DNA of 64,000 nucleotides from Burkholderia sp. L27(2015) (GTDB lineage Bacteria; Pseudomonadota; Gammaproteobacteria; Burkholderiales; Burkholderiaceae), in the NCBI RefSeq assembly GCF_009765705.1, contig NZ_LMUX01000021.1, positions 1,006,312-1,070,311 of the forward strand, read 5' to 3'. The notes under the pieces are model-generated. The model worked only from the letters and a program-made list of their open reading frames with translations, was not told where the DNA came from and made no database searches. Numbering within the stretch: position 1 is the first letter of the stretch; every line of letters begins with the position of its first letter. Positions 1-9,081 of the stretch are shown here, piece by piece. The position numbers were made by a program, and so were the translations under genes.

Positions 1-386
1 ACGACTATCCGGTGATCGTGAATAACCGTTATTTGTCGTCGCCGTCGCCGATTCCGAAATTCGACAATCCCAAGCTCAATATGAATCCTGCGCTGCAGTT
101 GTTCGGCGCGGGCCGCGAACGGCGTCTGTACGCGATTCCGCCGTACACCCCGGTCAAGAGCCTGGACTTCGACGACCACCCCTTCGACATCGAACGCTGG
201 CCTCATGCCTGCGCGTTGTGCGGTTCGCGCGACAGCTTTCTCGACGAGGTGATCGTCGACGACGCGGGCGGCCGCATGTTCGTGTGTTCTGACAGCGATT
301 ACTGCGGCGAACAGCGCGCAGCCCAAGAATCCGCTGCCGCTGCCGCAGGCCAGCAGGCCGCCGTTGCAGGCCAGGAGCATCCATGA
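1..386 (+). CDS. phnJ: C-P lyase core subunit PhnJ, C-terminal part (5' end outside window)
   Basis: The frame is open from the window edge, so the gene starts upstream and only about the last 128 residues are seen. PhnJ is the radical-SAM subunit that cleaves the carbon-phosphorus bond of ribose 1-methylphosphonate 5-phosphate. The family's cysteine signature is complete: CALC, 21 residues, then C, five residues and C (CX2CX21CX5C), which ligates the iron-sulphur cluster. The tail after it is alanine/glutamine-rich and probably not catalytic. The stop overlaps the start of phnK, so the two are translationally coupled in the phn operon. Confidence 0.95.
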   Translation, partial: DYPVIVNNRYLSSPSPIPKFDNPKLNMNPALQLFGAGRERRLYAIPPYTPVKSLDFDDHPFDIERWPHACALCGSRDSFLDEVIVDDAGGRMFVCSDSDYCGEQRAAQESAAAAAGQQAAVAGQEHP

Positions 387-1156
387 TGGAACCTTTACTG
401 AAAGTCCGGCAACTAAGCAAAAGTTACGGCAGCCGCATCGGTTGCGAGAACGTCAGCTTCGACATGTACCCGGGCGAAGTGCTGTGCGTGGTGGGCGAAT
501 CGGGGTCGGGTAAGTCGACCTTGCTCAATACGCTCGCGCTGCGCACGCCGGCCGATGCCGGTTCGCTGCAATATGCCACCACCCAGGGGGACTGGCTCGA
601 TTTGTTGACGCTGTCGGAACCGCGTCGCCGGATGCTGATGCGTACCGAGTGGGGCTTCGTCGAGCAGAATCCGCGCGACGGCTTGCGCGCGGCGGTGTCG
701 GCCGGCGCGAATATCGGCGAGCCACTGATGGCGGTCGGTGCGCGCCACTATGGACAGATCCGCGATACGGCGGCTCAGTGGATGGGCCGTGTCGAACTCG
801 ACACCACGCGCATCGACGAACTGCCTGCGGCGTTCTCCGGCGGCATGCAACAACGCCTGCAAATCGCGCGCAATCTCGTGACGAATCCGCGCCTGGTTTT
901 CATGGATGAGCCGACCGCGGGCCTCGACGTGTCGGTGCAGGCCCGCTTGCTCGATTTGCTGCGCACCTTGACTTCGCAGTTGCATCTGTCGGCGCTGGTC
1001 GTTACGCATGATATCGGTGTAGCGCGCCTGCTCGCCCACCGCTTGATGGTGATGCAGCATGGCCAGGTCGTCGAAGCCGGCCTGACCGACCAGGTGTTGG
1101 ATGATCCCCAGCATCCGTACACGCAGTTGCTGGTGTCGTCGGTATTGCCGGTCTAG
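383..1156 (+). CDS. phnK: C-P lyase ATP-binding protein PhnK
   Basis: 257-residue ABC-type ATPase that docks on the PhnGHIJ core rather than on a membrane permease. Seen: Walker A GESGSGKST near residue 40, signature FSGGMQQRLQIAR near 155, Walker B LVFMDEPTAGLD near 175, and the H-loop THDIG. The dipeptide-transporter-like C-terminus (DDPQHPYTQLL) is usual for PhnK. The start is an ATGATG pair overlapping the phnJ stop. It is followed after 40 bases by phnL. Confidence 0.95.
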   Translation: MMEPLLKVRQLSKSYGSRIGCENVSFDMYPGEVLCVVGESGSGKSTLLNTLALRTPADAGSLQYATTQGDWLDLLTLSEPRRRMLMRTEWGFVEQNPRDGLRAAVSAGANIGEPLMAVGARHYGQIRDTAAQWMGRVELDTTRIDELPAAFSGGMQQRLQIARNLVTNPRLVFMDEPTAGLDVSVQARLLDLLRTLTSQLHLSALVVTHDIGVARLLAHRLMVMQHGQVVEAGLTDQVLDDPQHPYTQLLVSSVLPV

Positions 1157-1196
1157 GCATGACGAATTCGCTAACTTATCTCATAGGCGCCCTGAC

Positions 1197-2096
1197 ATGA
1201 CCCTTACTGCAACCGGGACCGATACCTTAGGCAACGCAGGACAGCGCGAGATGGCACAGCGCGCCCAGCGCGATTTCGCCGCGAATGACGCGTTGATGCT
1301 GCGCGCGCTCGGTGTCTCCAAGACCTTTACCTTGCATCCGCAGGGCGGCGTGCAGATCCCCGCGCTGCATAAGGTCGATCTCGATGTTTCGCGCGGCGAA
1401 TGCATCGTGCTGGTCGGCCCTTCCGGCGCTGGAAAAAGCAGTCTGTTACGTTGCCTGTATGGCAATTATTTGGCCAGCGCGGGCGCTATTTATGTGCGCG
1501 GCTCGGCTTTGAGTACGACTGGCGCTGTGGTTGGCGCTGTGGCTGCAAACCGAGGTGCGCCGGCAGATCAAAGCGCACCCGCGGATGAGCGCGCGCAGGA
1601 TGGCCAGGGCACGGCGGTGTGCACGGAATTGACTCATGCGTCGCCGCATCAGGTGATCGCGTTGCGCCGGCAAACGCTCGGTTACGTCAGCCAATTCCTG
1701 CATGTGATTCCGCGCGTTTCGACGCTCTCGATCGTGGCCGAGCCACTGGTGCTGCGCGGCGTCGGTGCGCGCGAAGCGGAGGATCGCGCTCGCGCGCTGC
1801 TCTCACGGCTGATGGTGCCGCAACGTTTGTGGACCTTGCCGCCGGCGACGTTCTCCGGCGGCGAACAGCAGCGCGTCAACATCGCGCGCGGGCTGATTGC
1901 CGAGCATCCGATTCTGTTGCTCGATGAGCCTACCGCGTCGCTGGACGCCGAGAATCGCGACGTAGTGGCCGAATTGATCGTCGAAGCGCGCGAGCGCGGC
2001 GCGGCCATCGTCGGCATTTTTCATGATGAAGAAACCCGCAACAAGGTTGCCACGCGCCGCCTCGAACTCAAACCCGTACTGCGCGCTGTGGCCTGA
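1197..2096 (+). CDS. phnL: C-P lyase ATP-binding protein PhnL with an internal insertion
   Basis: Second ABC ATPase of the C-P lyase machinery, 299 residues against roughly 230 for the family. Walker A GPSGAGKSS (about residues 74-82), Q-loop YVSQFLHVIPR, signature FSGGEQQRVNIARG and Walker B ILLLDEPTASLD are intact. The extra length is an N-terminal extension of about 30 residues and a 30-40 residue, alanine-rich insertion between Walker A and the Q-loop (about residues 103-146). The insertion contains tandem duplications at DNA level. The ATG at 1197 was chosen because it follows the phnK stop closely; an upstream in-frame start would lie inside phnK. Confidence 0.92.
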   Translation: MTLTATGTDTLGNAGQREMAQRAQRDFAANDALMLRALGVSKTFTLHPQGGVQIPALHKVDLDVSRGECIVLVGPSGAGKSSLLRCLYGNYLASAGAIYVRGSALSTTGAVVGAVAANRGAPADQSAPADERAQDGQGTAVCTELTHASPHQVIALRRQTLGYVSQFLHVIPRVSTLSIVAEPLVLRGVGAREAEDRARALLSRLMVPQRLWTLPPATFSGGEQQRVNIARGLIAEHPILLLDEPTASLDAENRDVVAELIVEARERGAAIVGIFHDEETRNKVATRRLELKPVLRAVA

Positions 2097-2142
2097 ACAA
2101 GTCCAGCCGCCCTACCCCGTTAAGCTTGATGGAGCATCACGC

Positions 2143-3276
2143 ATGTTGATCAAAAACGCCCGGATCGTGACCCTGGACGAAGAATTCATTGGCGTCGTCG
2201 CTGTACAAGACGGCGTGATCCGCGAGATCGCGCGCGGCACCACCAGCGCGTCCGACGCGCAGGATTGGCACGGCGATTATCTGCTGCCGGGCCTGGTCGA
2301 GCTGCACACCGACAATCTCGAGAAGCACCTCGCGCCGCGCCCCAGCGTGATGTGGAATACCGAAGCCGCATTTGTGATCCACGACGCGCAAGTGGCCGCA
2401 GCCGGCATTACCACGGTGTTCGATGCGCTCGCGATCGGCGACCGCAGCAACGTCGGCATCCGTGGGCGCGCATTGCAGATCGAATGCGCGAAGGCCATGC
2501 AGAAATTTCACGATCACGACCTGTTGCGAGCCGAGCATCTGCTGCATTTGCGCTGCGAAATCGCTACCGAAGATGTGGTTGACGCATTCGATGAGTTGCG
2601 CGACCACGCTCTGCTACGTCTGGTCTCGGTGATGGACCACACGCCGGGCCAGCGTCAGTGGCAAGACCCGGATAAGTGGCGTGAGTATCAGGAGCGTCAC
2701 GGCAAGTGGAGCGACGAGAAAATGAGTAATGCGCTGACCGACCTACGCGACGAACAACAGCGCTACGCCGACGCGCATCGGCGTGCGATCGTGGAGCGCT
2801 GCCGCACGTTGAGTCTGCCGCTCGCGAGCCACGACGACACGTTGCTTGAACACGTGCATGAAGCGGCTGCCGAGGGTATTTCGATTTCCGAATTCCCTAC
2901 GACGATGGTTGCGGCCACCGCCGCACGCGAGCATGGCATGAGCATCATCATGGGCGCACCGAACGTGGTGCGCGGCGGCTCGCACTCGGGCAATGTGCCT
3001 GCGGCCGAATTGGCGAGTCACAACCTGTTGGATATTCTGTCGTCGGACTACGTGCCGTCGAGCTTGCTGCATGCGGCGTTTGAATTGCCGCGCGTGTGCG
3101 GCTGGACGCTGCCGCGCGCGGTCGCCACGGTATCGGCAAATCCAGCACGCTCGGTGGGCCTCAATGAGCGCGGCAACATCGGCGTCGGACAGCGAGCCGA
3201 TCTGGTGCGTGTGCGCTTGAACGGCTACTTGCCGGTGCCGGTTTCGACGTATCGCCAGGGTGAGCGCGTCGCTTAG
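2143..3276 (+). CDS. phnM: Alpha-D-ribose 1-methylphosphonate 5-triphosphate diphosphatase PhnM
   Basis: 377 residues, the usual family length. PhnM is an amidohydrolase-superfamily enzyme that releases pyrophosphate from the ribose triphosphate intermediate before C-P bond cleavage. Seen: the start of the fold (MLIKNARIVTLDEEF), the metal-site segment LPGLVELHTDNLEKH, and the late segment GAPNVVRGGSHSGN. The start at 2143 has GGAG a few bases upstream and lies 46 bases after phnL. A longer in-frame start at 2023 would overlap phnL and add a non-homologous leader. phnM is the last phn gene in this direction; phnN and phnP do not follow. Confidence 0.95.
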   Translation: MLIKNARIVTLDEEFIGVVAVQDGVIREIARGTTSASDAQDWHGDYLLPGLVELHTDNLEKHLAPRPSVMWNTEAAFVIHDAQVAAAGITTVFDALAIGDRSNVGIRGRALQIECAKAMQKFHDHDLLRAEHLLHLRCEIATEDVVDAFDELRDHALLRLVSVMDHTPGQRQWQDPDKWREYQERHGKWSDEKMSNALTDLRDEQQRYADAHRRAIVERCRTLSLPLASHDDTLLEHVHEAAAEGISISEFPTTMVAATAAREHGMSIIMGAPNVVRGGSHSGNVPAAELASHNLLDILSSDYVPSSLLHAAFELPRVCGWTLPRAVATVSANPARSVGLNERGNIGVGQRADLVRVRLNGYLPVPVSTYRQGERVA

Positions 3277-3296
3277 GGTAAACGGGTTCTTGAGAG

Positions 3297-3321
3297 GGAT
3301 TGGGGGCCTTCCCCCCAATCC
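3297..3321. terminator. Hairpin between convergent phnM and apt
   Basis: The arm GGATTGGGG and its complement CCCCAATCC enclose a short loop in the 44-base gap between two converging genes. There is no long T-run on either side. It may act in both directions, but its strength is uncertain. Confidence 0.55.
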
Positions 3322-3887
3322 TAGTCCCCTTCGAAGTCGCACACCGTAAACAGCCGCACGCCGTTCTCCCGCAGGCGCTTCGAGCCGCCCAAATCCGGCA
3401 GATCGATAATTGCCGCGGCTTCCACGACCTCTCCCCCCAAGCGCTCAAGCAAATTTCTGCCGGCCAGCATCGTGCCGCCCGTTGCGATCAAATCGTCGAT
3501 CAAAATAATCCGGTCGCCGGCCTTGCAAGCGTCCGAATGCACCTCCACCGTCGCACTGCCGTATTCCAGACCATAGGACTCTGAAACCGTCTCGTACGGC
3601 AGCTTGCCCTTCTTGCGAATCGGAATAAAACCCAAATTCAATTCATACGCAATAATCGGCCCGATGATGAACCCACGCGCATCCATCCCGGCGATGTAAT
3701 CAAGCGGCGTATCGATATAGCGCTGGACAAACACATCGATCATCACCCGCAGCGCTTTACGGTTTTGAAACAGCGGCGTGATATCGCGAAACATCACCCC
3801 GGGCTGCGGCCAATTGGGAACAGTACGTATCGTCGCTCTCAAAAAATCGGCCGGATTGAACGGATGCTCGACTGGTGCGCTCGACAT
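3321..3887 (-). CDS. apt: Adenine phosphoribosyltransferase
   Basis: 188 residues. Converts adenine and PRPP to AMP (purine salvage, cytosol). The PRPP-binding loop [11 protein letters not shown] is clear, as are the type I PRTase core [17 protein letters not shown] and the basic hood region [11 protein letters not shown]. The start at 3887 is preceded by CAGGAG at good spacing; longer in-frame starts upstream lack homology to Apt. Stands alone, transcribed towards phnM. Confidence 0.96.
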   Translation of the reverse strand: MSSAPVEHPFNPADFLRATIRTVPNWPQPGVMFRDITPLFQNRKALRVMIDVFVQRYIDTPLDYIAGMDARGFIIGPIIAYELNLGFIPIRKKGKLPYETVSESYGLEYGSATVEVHSDACKAGDRIILIDDLIATGGTMLAGRNLLERLGGEVVEAAAIIDLPDLGGSKRLRENGVRLFTVCDFEGD

Positions 3888-3990
3888 AAAACAACTCCTG
3901 ATAACGGTTTGACCCTCAAAATCGGATGACGGTTGCCGCCTCGGTTTTAGCCTGTTGCGGCCTGGGTGGCGGCCTGCGTTGCCACTTATC

Positions 3991-5991
3991 TCATTCCGGC
4001 ACGGCGCGACGCACTTTGGAAAGCGACTCTTCCGCTTTTGCCAATGAGTCCGGCAAACCGCGCAGCACGGCAATGTCGTTGGCGCGCAGTTTGGTTTCGG
4101 GGCCCGGCTCCACGCCTCGAATGCCATGCCGGCGTATTGCAGTGACTTCAACGCCGAGCTGGTCCAGGCCAAGTTCGCCTAGCGTACGCCCGACAGCGTC
4201 TGCGCGCTCGCCGATCGGCACCGATTGCAGACGGGCCTGCTCGTGGTCCATGTCGTCGTCACTATCGTCCGCGCCGCGAAAATACCCGCGCAACATGCTG
4301 TAGCGCGCGTCGCGCATTTCCTCGACGCGCCGCACCACGCGCCGCATCGGCACGCCCATCAGCACCAGCGTATGCGAGGCCAGCATCAGGCTGCCCTCGA
4401 CGATCTCCGGGATCACCTCGGTGGCGCCCGCGGCGAGCAATTTTTCGAGGTCGGAATCGTCGACGGTCCGCACGATCACCGGCAGCGTCGGTTCGAGCAA
4501 GTGGATATTGTTTAGGATTTTCAGCGAAGCCGGGGTGCTGTCTGCGGTAATCGCCACGGCCGCGGCGCGATGGATACCGGCGGCCACCAGCGATTCGCGC
4601 CGCACCGCGTCGCCGAACACCACCGATTCGCCGGCCGACGCCGCCGCGCTGACCCGATCCGGGTCGAGGTCGAGCGCGACATACGACAAGCCCTCCTGCT
4701 CCAGCATGCGTGCCAGATTCTGGCCGCTACGGCCATACCCGCAAATAATTACGTGGCCGGTGGTCTTGATGCTTTGCGTCGCGATGCGGGTCATTTGCAG
4801 CGACTGCCGCATCCATTCGGTCGAGGATACGCGCATCACCAGCCGGTCGGCATTCTGGATCAGGAACGGCGCAGCCAGCATCGAAAGCAGCATCGAGGCA
4901 ATGATGACCTGGACCAGTTCCGGGTCGACCAGCGCGCGGGTGGAAATCAGGTTCAGCAACACGAAACCGAACTCGCCGGCTTGCGCGAGCCCCAGGCCGG
5001 TGCGGATCGCGACGCCCGACGAGGCGCCGAACGCGCGAGCCAGGCCGGTAATGAGCGTGAGCTTGAACAGCATCGGTCCAAGCAGCATCAGCAACACCAA
5101 GATCGGGTGATGCACCAGCACCATGGGGTCGAGCAGCATGCCCGTGGTAATGAAGAACAGCCCGAGCAGCACGTCGCGAAACGGCTTGATGTCCTCCTCC
5201 ACCTGATGCCGGTATGGCGTCTCGGCGATCAGCATGCCTGCGATAAACGAGCCGAGCGCCATCGACAGGCCCAGGCGCTGGGTAATCGAGGCGGCGCCCA
5301 AGGTCACCAGCAGCAGGTTGAGCATAAAGAGCTCTTGCGAACGCCGCCGCGCAACGATGTCGAACCATTTGCTCATCAAGCGCTGCCCGACGAACAGCAG
5401 CAGCACCAGTGCGACCGATATCTTGAGCGCGGCGAACCCGAGCTCCGCGACCAGATCCTGCGGATTCTTTTGCAGCGCAGAGATGATAATGAGCAGCGGC
5501 ACCACCGCCAGATCCTGGAACAACAGCACGCCTATGATGTTGCGCCCGTGTTCGGATTCCAGCTCCAGCCGTTCGGCCAGCATTTTGCTGACGATCGCTG
5601 TGGACGACATGGCCATCGCGGCACCGAGCGCAAAACTGGCTTGCCAACCCAGCGACGGCACGAACGCACGTATGGCGATCCCGACCAGCACCGACGCGAT
5701 GATGGTAAAAACGACCTGCGAAAATCCCAGCCCGAACACGATGCGCTTCATCGAGCGCAAATGGCCGAGTGAAAACTCCAGCCCGATCGAGAACATCAGG
5801 AACACGATGCCGAATTCGGCCAGATACTGCACGCTCGAGGAGTCGTTCACCACCCCGCCCGCGTGCGGCCCGATCACGATGCCGGTGCACAGATAGCCGA
5901 GCATCGGGGGTAAATTGAGCACGCGAAAAATCACCACGCCGACCACGGCGGCAAGCAGCAGAAACAGGGTGAGTTCGAGCGGTGAAGTCAT
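3991..5991 (-). CDS. KefB/KefC-type monovalent cation:proton antiporter with RCK domains
   Basis: 666 residues. Residues 1 to about 380 form a CPA2 Na+/H+ exchanger domain of 12-13 hydrophobic segments, starting [20 protein letters not shown] TrkA-N (RCK) nucleotide-binding domain follows ([19 protein letters not shown]), then a TrkA-C-like domain near residues 575-650. Such proteins exchange K+ or other monovalent cations for protons at the inner membrane under nucleotide or thiol control. The exact ion cannot be read from sequence. Divergent from kdsD across a repeat-containing gap. Confidence 0.9.
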   Translation of the reverse strand: MTSPLELTLFLLLAAVVGVVIFRVLNLPPMLGYLCTGIVIGPHAGGVVNDSSSVQYLAEFGIVFLMFSIGLEFSLGHLRSMKRIVFGLGFSQVVFTIIASVLVGIAIRAFVPSLGWQASFALGAAMAMSSTAIVSKMLAERLELESEHGRNIIGVLLFQDLAVVPLLIIISALQKNPQDLVAELGFAALKISVALVLLLFVGQRLMSKWFDIVARRRSQELFMLNLLLVTLGAASITQRLGLSMALGSFIAGMLIAETPYRHQVEEDIKPFRDVLLGLFFITTGMLLDPMVLVHHPILVLLMLLGPMLFKLTLITGLARAFGASSGVAIRTGLGLAQAGEFGFVLLNLISTRALVDPELVQVIIASMLLSMLAAPFLIQNADRLVMRVSSTEWMRQSLQMTRIATQSIKTTGHVIICGYGRSGQNLARMLEQEGLSYVALDLDPDRVSAAASAGESVVFGDAVRRESLVAAGIHRAAAVAITADSTPASLKILNNIHLLEPTLPVIVRTVDDSDLEKLLAAGATEVIPEIVEGSLMLASHTLVLMGVPMRRVVRRVEEMRDARYSMLRGYFRGADDSDDDMDHEQARLQSVPIGERADAVGRTLGELGLDQLGVEVTAIRRHGIRGVEPGPETKLRANDIAVLRGLPDSLAKAEESLSKVRRAVPE

Positions 5992-6067
5992 GCGTGCGGA
6001 AATCCCTATCTAGTGTGCCAAAAACAGCGGAAAACGGTACTGGCAAAGGTACAGACGAGGTGCTGCG

Positions 6068-6151
6068 AAGGTGCCAACTAAGGTGCTAACCAAGGTGCTG
6101 ATGAAGATGCCAAGCAAAGTGCCAACGAAGGTGCTGATCAATGCGCAACAG
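6068..6151. repeat. Degenerate 12-bp tandem array between the antiporter gene and kdsD
   Basis: Six units of 12 bp (AAGGTGCCAACT, AAGGTGCTAACC, AAGGTGCTGATG, AAGATGCCAAGC, AAAGTGCCAACG, AAGGTGCTGATC) run head to tail from 6068 to 6139, with a seventh decayed unit to 6151. A looser match precedes them from about 6046. The array lies in the divergent promoter region. No gene is supported here. Confidence 0.85.
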
Positions 6152-6206
6152 CAGTGCAGCAAAGTGTAACCGTTACCTCGTTGCTCGACGGCCTAGCCAG
6201 GAAGGC

Positions 6207-6238
6207 TTGGGGCAAATGAAAGGGCACTTTGTTATACT
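6207..6238 (+). promoter_or_regulatory. Candidate promoter immediately upstream of kdsD
   Basis: A good -10 box, TATACT (6233-6238), ends six bases before the kdsD ATG. The best -35-like hexamer (TTGGGG, 6207-6212) is 20 bases upstream, which is long. If used, the transcript would be leaderless or nearly so. Confidence 0.4.
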
Positions 6239-6244
6239 CCGCGC

Positions 6245-7228
6245 ATGATAGCGAAAATCAATGGCGACCGGGCGCTTACCCTCGGGCGCGAGGTACTTCA
6301 GATAGAAGCCGACGCGGTTCGCGCGCTGATCAACCGGATCGATCAGAGCTTTGTCACCGCCGTGGAACTGCTGCTCCATTGTCAGGGCCGAGTCGTGGTT
6401 TCGGGCATCGGAAAATCCGGACATATCGCGCGCAAGCTGGCGGCAACGCTTGCGAGCACCGGCACACCCGCTTTTTTTGTCCATCCTGCCGAAGCCAGTC
6501 ATGGCGATCTGGGCATGATCACCCGCGACGATGTCTTTATTGCGATGTCGAATTCGGGCGAGACCGAGGAACTGGTGAACATCATCCAGCTCGTCAAACG
6601 GACCGCCGGGCATGTGATCGCCATCACCGGGCGCGCGCAGTCCAGTATCGCCAGGGTAGCGGACGTGCACCTCGATGCGCGAGTCGAAAAGGAAGCCTGC
6701 CCGATGGAGTTGGCGCCAACCGCCAGCACCACCGCTGCGCTCGCGCTAACCGATGCACTGGCGATGGCCGTGCTGGACGCGCGCGGCTTCGGACCCGACG
6801 ATTTTGCGCGCTCCCACCCCGGCGGTGCGCTAGGCCGGCGCTTATTGACCTATGTGCGCGACATCATGCGCACGGGCGACGCCGTGCCGCAGGTCGGGCT
6901 GGACGCGACCGTGAGCGACGCCTTGATGGAAATCACGTCCAAGCGCATGGGTATGACGGCCGTAGTGAGCGCCAATGCGCACGTCGAAGGCATTTTTACT
7001 GACGGCGATTTGCGTCGCGTGCTGGCCAAGCCGGGCGACTTCCGCATACTCAAGCTCAGCGACGTGATGTCGAAAAAACCTCGCACGATAGGTGCAGACC
7101 ATTTGGCCGTTGCGGCGGTCGAACTGATGGAACGCCACAAGATCGGCCAGATCCTGGTGACCGACGACGAGGGCGCGCTGATCGGTGCGCTCAACACTTA
7201 CGATTTGCTCGAAGCCAAGGTCATTTGA
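6245..7228 (+). CDS. kdsD: D-arabinose 5-phosphate isomerase
   Basis: 327 residues, full family length. Interconverts ribulose 5-phosphate and arabinose 5-phosphate, the first step to Kdo for lipopolysaccharide. The SIS domain (about 40-175) has GIGKSGHIARKLAATLASTG and MSNSGETEE. Two CBS domains follow (about 205-325), with IFTDGDLRRVL. First gene of a tightly packed run kdsD-kdsC-lptC-lptA-lptB. The ATG at 6245 fits the family N-terminus but has no clear ribosome-binding site because the candidate promoter lies directly before it. Confidence 0.96.
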   Translation: MIAKINGDRALTLGREVLQIEADAVRALINRIDQSFVTAVELLLHCQGRVVVSGIGKSGHIARKLAATLASTGTPAFFVHPAEASHGDLGMITRDDVFIAMSNSGETEELVNIIQLVKRTAGHVIAITGRAQSSIARVADVHLDARVEKEACPMELAPTASTTAALALTDALAMAVLDARGFGPDDFARSHPGGALGRRLLTYVRDIMRTGDAVPQVGLDATVSDALMEITSKRMGMTAVVSANAHVEGIFTDGDLRRVLAKPGDFRILKLSDVMSKKPRTIGADHLAVAAVELMERHKIGQILVTDDEGALIGALNTYDLLEAKVI

Positions 7229-7779
7229 TGACAACCGCAGCGCTTTCGACCCCGCTTTCGACCGTGGAGCGTGCTCAACGGGTACGCTTGGTCATTTTTG
7301 ACGTCGACGGCGTACTGACCGACGCGCGTCTGTACTACGGCGCCCAGGGCGAAATGCTCAAAGCGTTCAACACGCTGGATGGCCACGGCATCAAGTTGCT
7401 CGCGTCGGTAGGCATCGCGAGCGCCATCATCACCGGACGCCAATCGGAAATCGTGGCCTCACGAGCCAAGGAGCTCGGGATCGCTCATCTTTACCAGGGC
7501 GTGCACGACAAAACCACCGCATTCGCGCAACTGCTTGAAGTCACGGGCCTTGCCGCCGGCAACTGCGCCTACATGGGCGACGACTGGCCCGATCTGGCTG
7601 TGATGACGCGCGTCGGTTTTGCCGCGGCGCCGGCCAATGCTCATCCCGAGGTGATTGCCCGCGCGCACTGGGTGGCGCAAGCCCAGGGGGGCCAGGGCGC
7701 CGTGCGCGAAATGTGCGATACCCTGCTGCGCGCCCAGCATCATTACGACGCACTGCTTGCCAGTGCCTGCGGGATCTGA
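7228..7779 (+). CDS. kdsC: 3-deoxy-D-manno-octulosonate 8-phosphate phosphatase
   Basis: 183 residues. HAD-family phosphatase giving Kdo from Kdo 8-phosphate. The nucleophile motif IFDVDGVLTD has the two aspartates near residues 25 and 27; ITGRQS and MGDDWPDL are motifs II and III/IV. The short C0-type fold without a cap is normal for tetrameric KdsC. The ATG at 7228 overlaps the kdsD stop by one base (TGATG), implying coupling; a TTG one codon upstream is also possible. Confidence 0.96.
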   Translation: MTTAALSTPLSTVERAQRVRLVIFDVDGVLTDARLYYGAQGEMLKAFNTLDGHGIKLLASVGIASAIITGRQSEIVASRAKELGIAHLYQGVHDKTTAFAQLLEVTGLAAGNCAYMGDDWPDLAVMTRVGFAAAPANAHPEVIARAHWVAQAQGGQGAVREMCDTLLRAQHHYDALLASACGI

Positions 7780-7783
7780 CGCG

Positions 7784-8398
7784 ATGGCCATCGTGACGAT
7801 GCGCGAAAGAGTCTTGGCGATCCTGCCCGTGATCGCGCTGGCCGCGCTCGCCGCAGGCAGCTATTACCTGCTGCAGCTCAATTTGCCGGTTGCCGACGAT
7901 GCGCCCGTCAAACCCAAGACGCATACCCCGGACTCCTTCGCCACCAACTTTACGGTCACGATGCTCGACCCCACGGGCTCGACCCAGTACCGGCTGAACG
8001 CGGCCACCATGCTGCACTTCGAGGACGATTCGACCTCGGACGTGACCTTGCCGGCAATCCGCGCGTTCTCGCCGGGGCAGCCCGACGTCACGAGCTTTTC
8101 CAAGCGCGGCACGATGAACGGTGACCAGTCGATCATCGATTTATACGACCAGGCCCGCCTGCTGCGCGACCCCGGCACGGGCGACCCGGCAATGGAGGCC
8201 GATTCTCAACATTTCCGGTTCTTCGTCAACGACGATGTGATCCAGACGGAAAAGCCGGTTAAACTGCAACGCGGCCTGTCGGTGCTTTATGCCGACGGCA
8301 TGACCTATTACAACGCGACCCGCAGGATGTTCCTGAAGGGTAAAGTGCACGGCCAGATAGCCGCATCCGAACCCGCGGCGGCCGCGCCTTCCAAATAA
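7784..8398 (+). CDS. lptC: LPS export protein LptC
   Basis: 204 residues. Inner-membrane-anchored bridge component of the Lpt system that passes lipopolysaccharide from the LptB2FG transporter to LptA. One N-terminal membrane helix (about residues 10-32, VLAILPVIALAALAAGSYYL) is followed by a periplasmic beta-jellyroll with TQYRLNAATMLHFEDD. The start at 7784 lies four bases after the kdsC stop. LptC sequences are weakly conserved, so the call rests partly on position before lptA-lptB. Confidence 0.92.
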   Translation: MAIVTMRERVLAILPVIALAALAAGSYYLLQLNLPVADDAPVKPKTHTPDSFATNFTVTMLDPTGSTQYRLNAATMLHFEDDSTSDVTLPAIRAFSPGQPDVTSFSKRGTMNGDQSIIDLYDQARLLRDPGTGDPAMEADSQHFRFFVNDDVIQTEKPVKLQRGLSVLYADGMTYYNATRRMFLKGKVHGQIAASEPAAAAPSK

Positions 8399-8418
8399 TT
8401 CAGACTACACTTGACTGC

Positions 8419-9081
8419 ATGAAACACTCGCTTCATAGCCTCGATCCGGTGCGTCGCGCGGCGCCCCTGCTGGCGATACTGCTGGCCGCGCTGCTTGGCG
8501 CTCCGCTCGCGCTATTGCCCGTGCCGGCGCACGCCGAGCGTGCCGACCGCGACAAGCCGCTGAATGTGGAATCCGACAACCTGAATTACGACGATCTGAA
8601 GCAGACCAATATTTTTACCGGTCACGTGATCCTGACCAAGGGCACGATCATCATCAAGGCCGACCGGGTCGAAGTGCATCAGGATCCTCAGGGTTATCAG
8701 TACGCGGTTGCCACTTCCAGCGGCAGCCCGCTTGCGTATTTCCGCCAGAAACGCGATGTCGGCGATGAATACGTGCAAGGCAATGCGCTACGTATCGATT
8801 ACGACGGGAAAAACGATGTCACCGTGTTGACCGGCCGCGCGTTGGTACAGCGGCTGCAGGGCCTGGCACTGGTGGTCGATGAAGTGCACGGCAGCAAGAT
8901 CACCTATGACGGGCACAGCGATTTTTATACCGCCAGTTCGGGCAAGGACGCGATTGGTCCCGGCAACGCGACCGGCCGCGTGCACACGATGCTGCTTCCG
9001 CAAAGCGCGGCAAGCGCGACGGCTGCGAGCGGCGCCACACCGCTGACCGCGTCGCCGAAGATCGATGGAGCGCCGCAGTGA
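8419..9081 (+). CDS. lptA: LPS transport periplasmic protein LptA
   Basis: 220 residues. A Sec signal peptide (about 1-40, ending in AHA) precedes the OstA/LptA beta-jellyroll: [20 protein letters not shown], then [19 protein letters not shown]. LptA polymerises into the periplasmic bridge carrying LPS to LptDE. The C-terminus is alanine/serine-rich and probably disordered. The stop overlaps the GTG start of lptB. Confidence 0.95.
   Translation: MKHSLHSLDPVRRAAPLLAILLAALLGAPLALLPVPAHAERADRDKPLNVESDNLNYDDLKQTNIFTGHVILTKGTIIIKADRVEVHQDPQGYQYAVATSSGSPLAYFRQKRDVGDEYVQGNALRIDYDGKNDVTVLTGRALVQRLQGLALVVDEVHGSKITYDGHSDFYTASSGKDAIGPGNATGRVHTMLLPQSAASATAASGATPLTASPKIDGAPQ

Noticed and set aside
4570-5772. 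400-codon plus-strand frame opposite the KefB/C-type gene
   Set aside because: Same shadow composition, no recognisable domain, fully inside a convincing antiporter gene.
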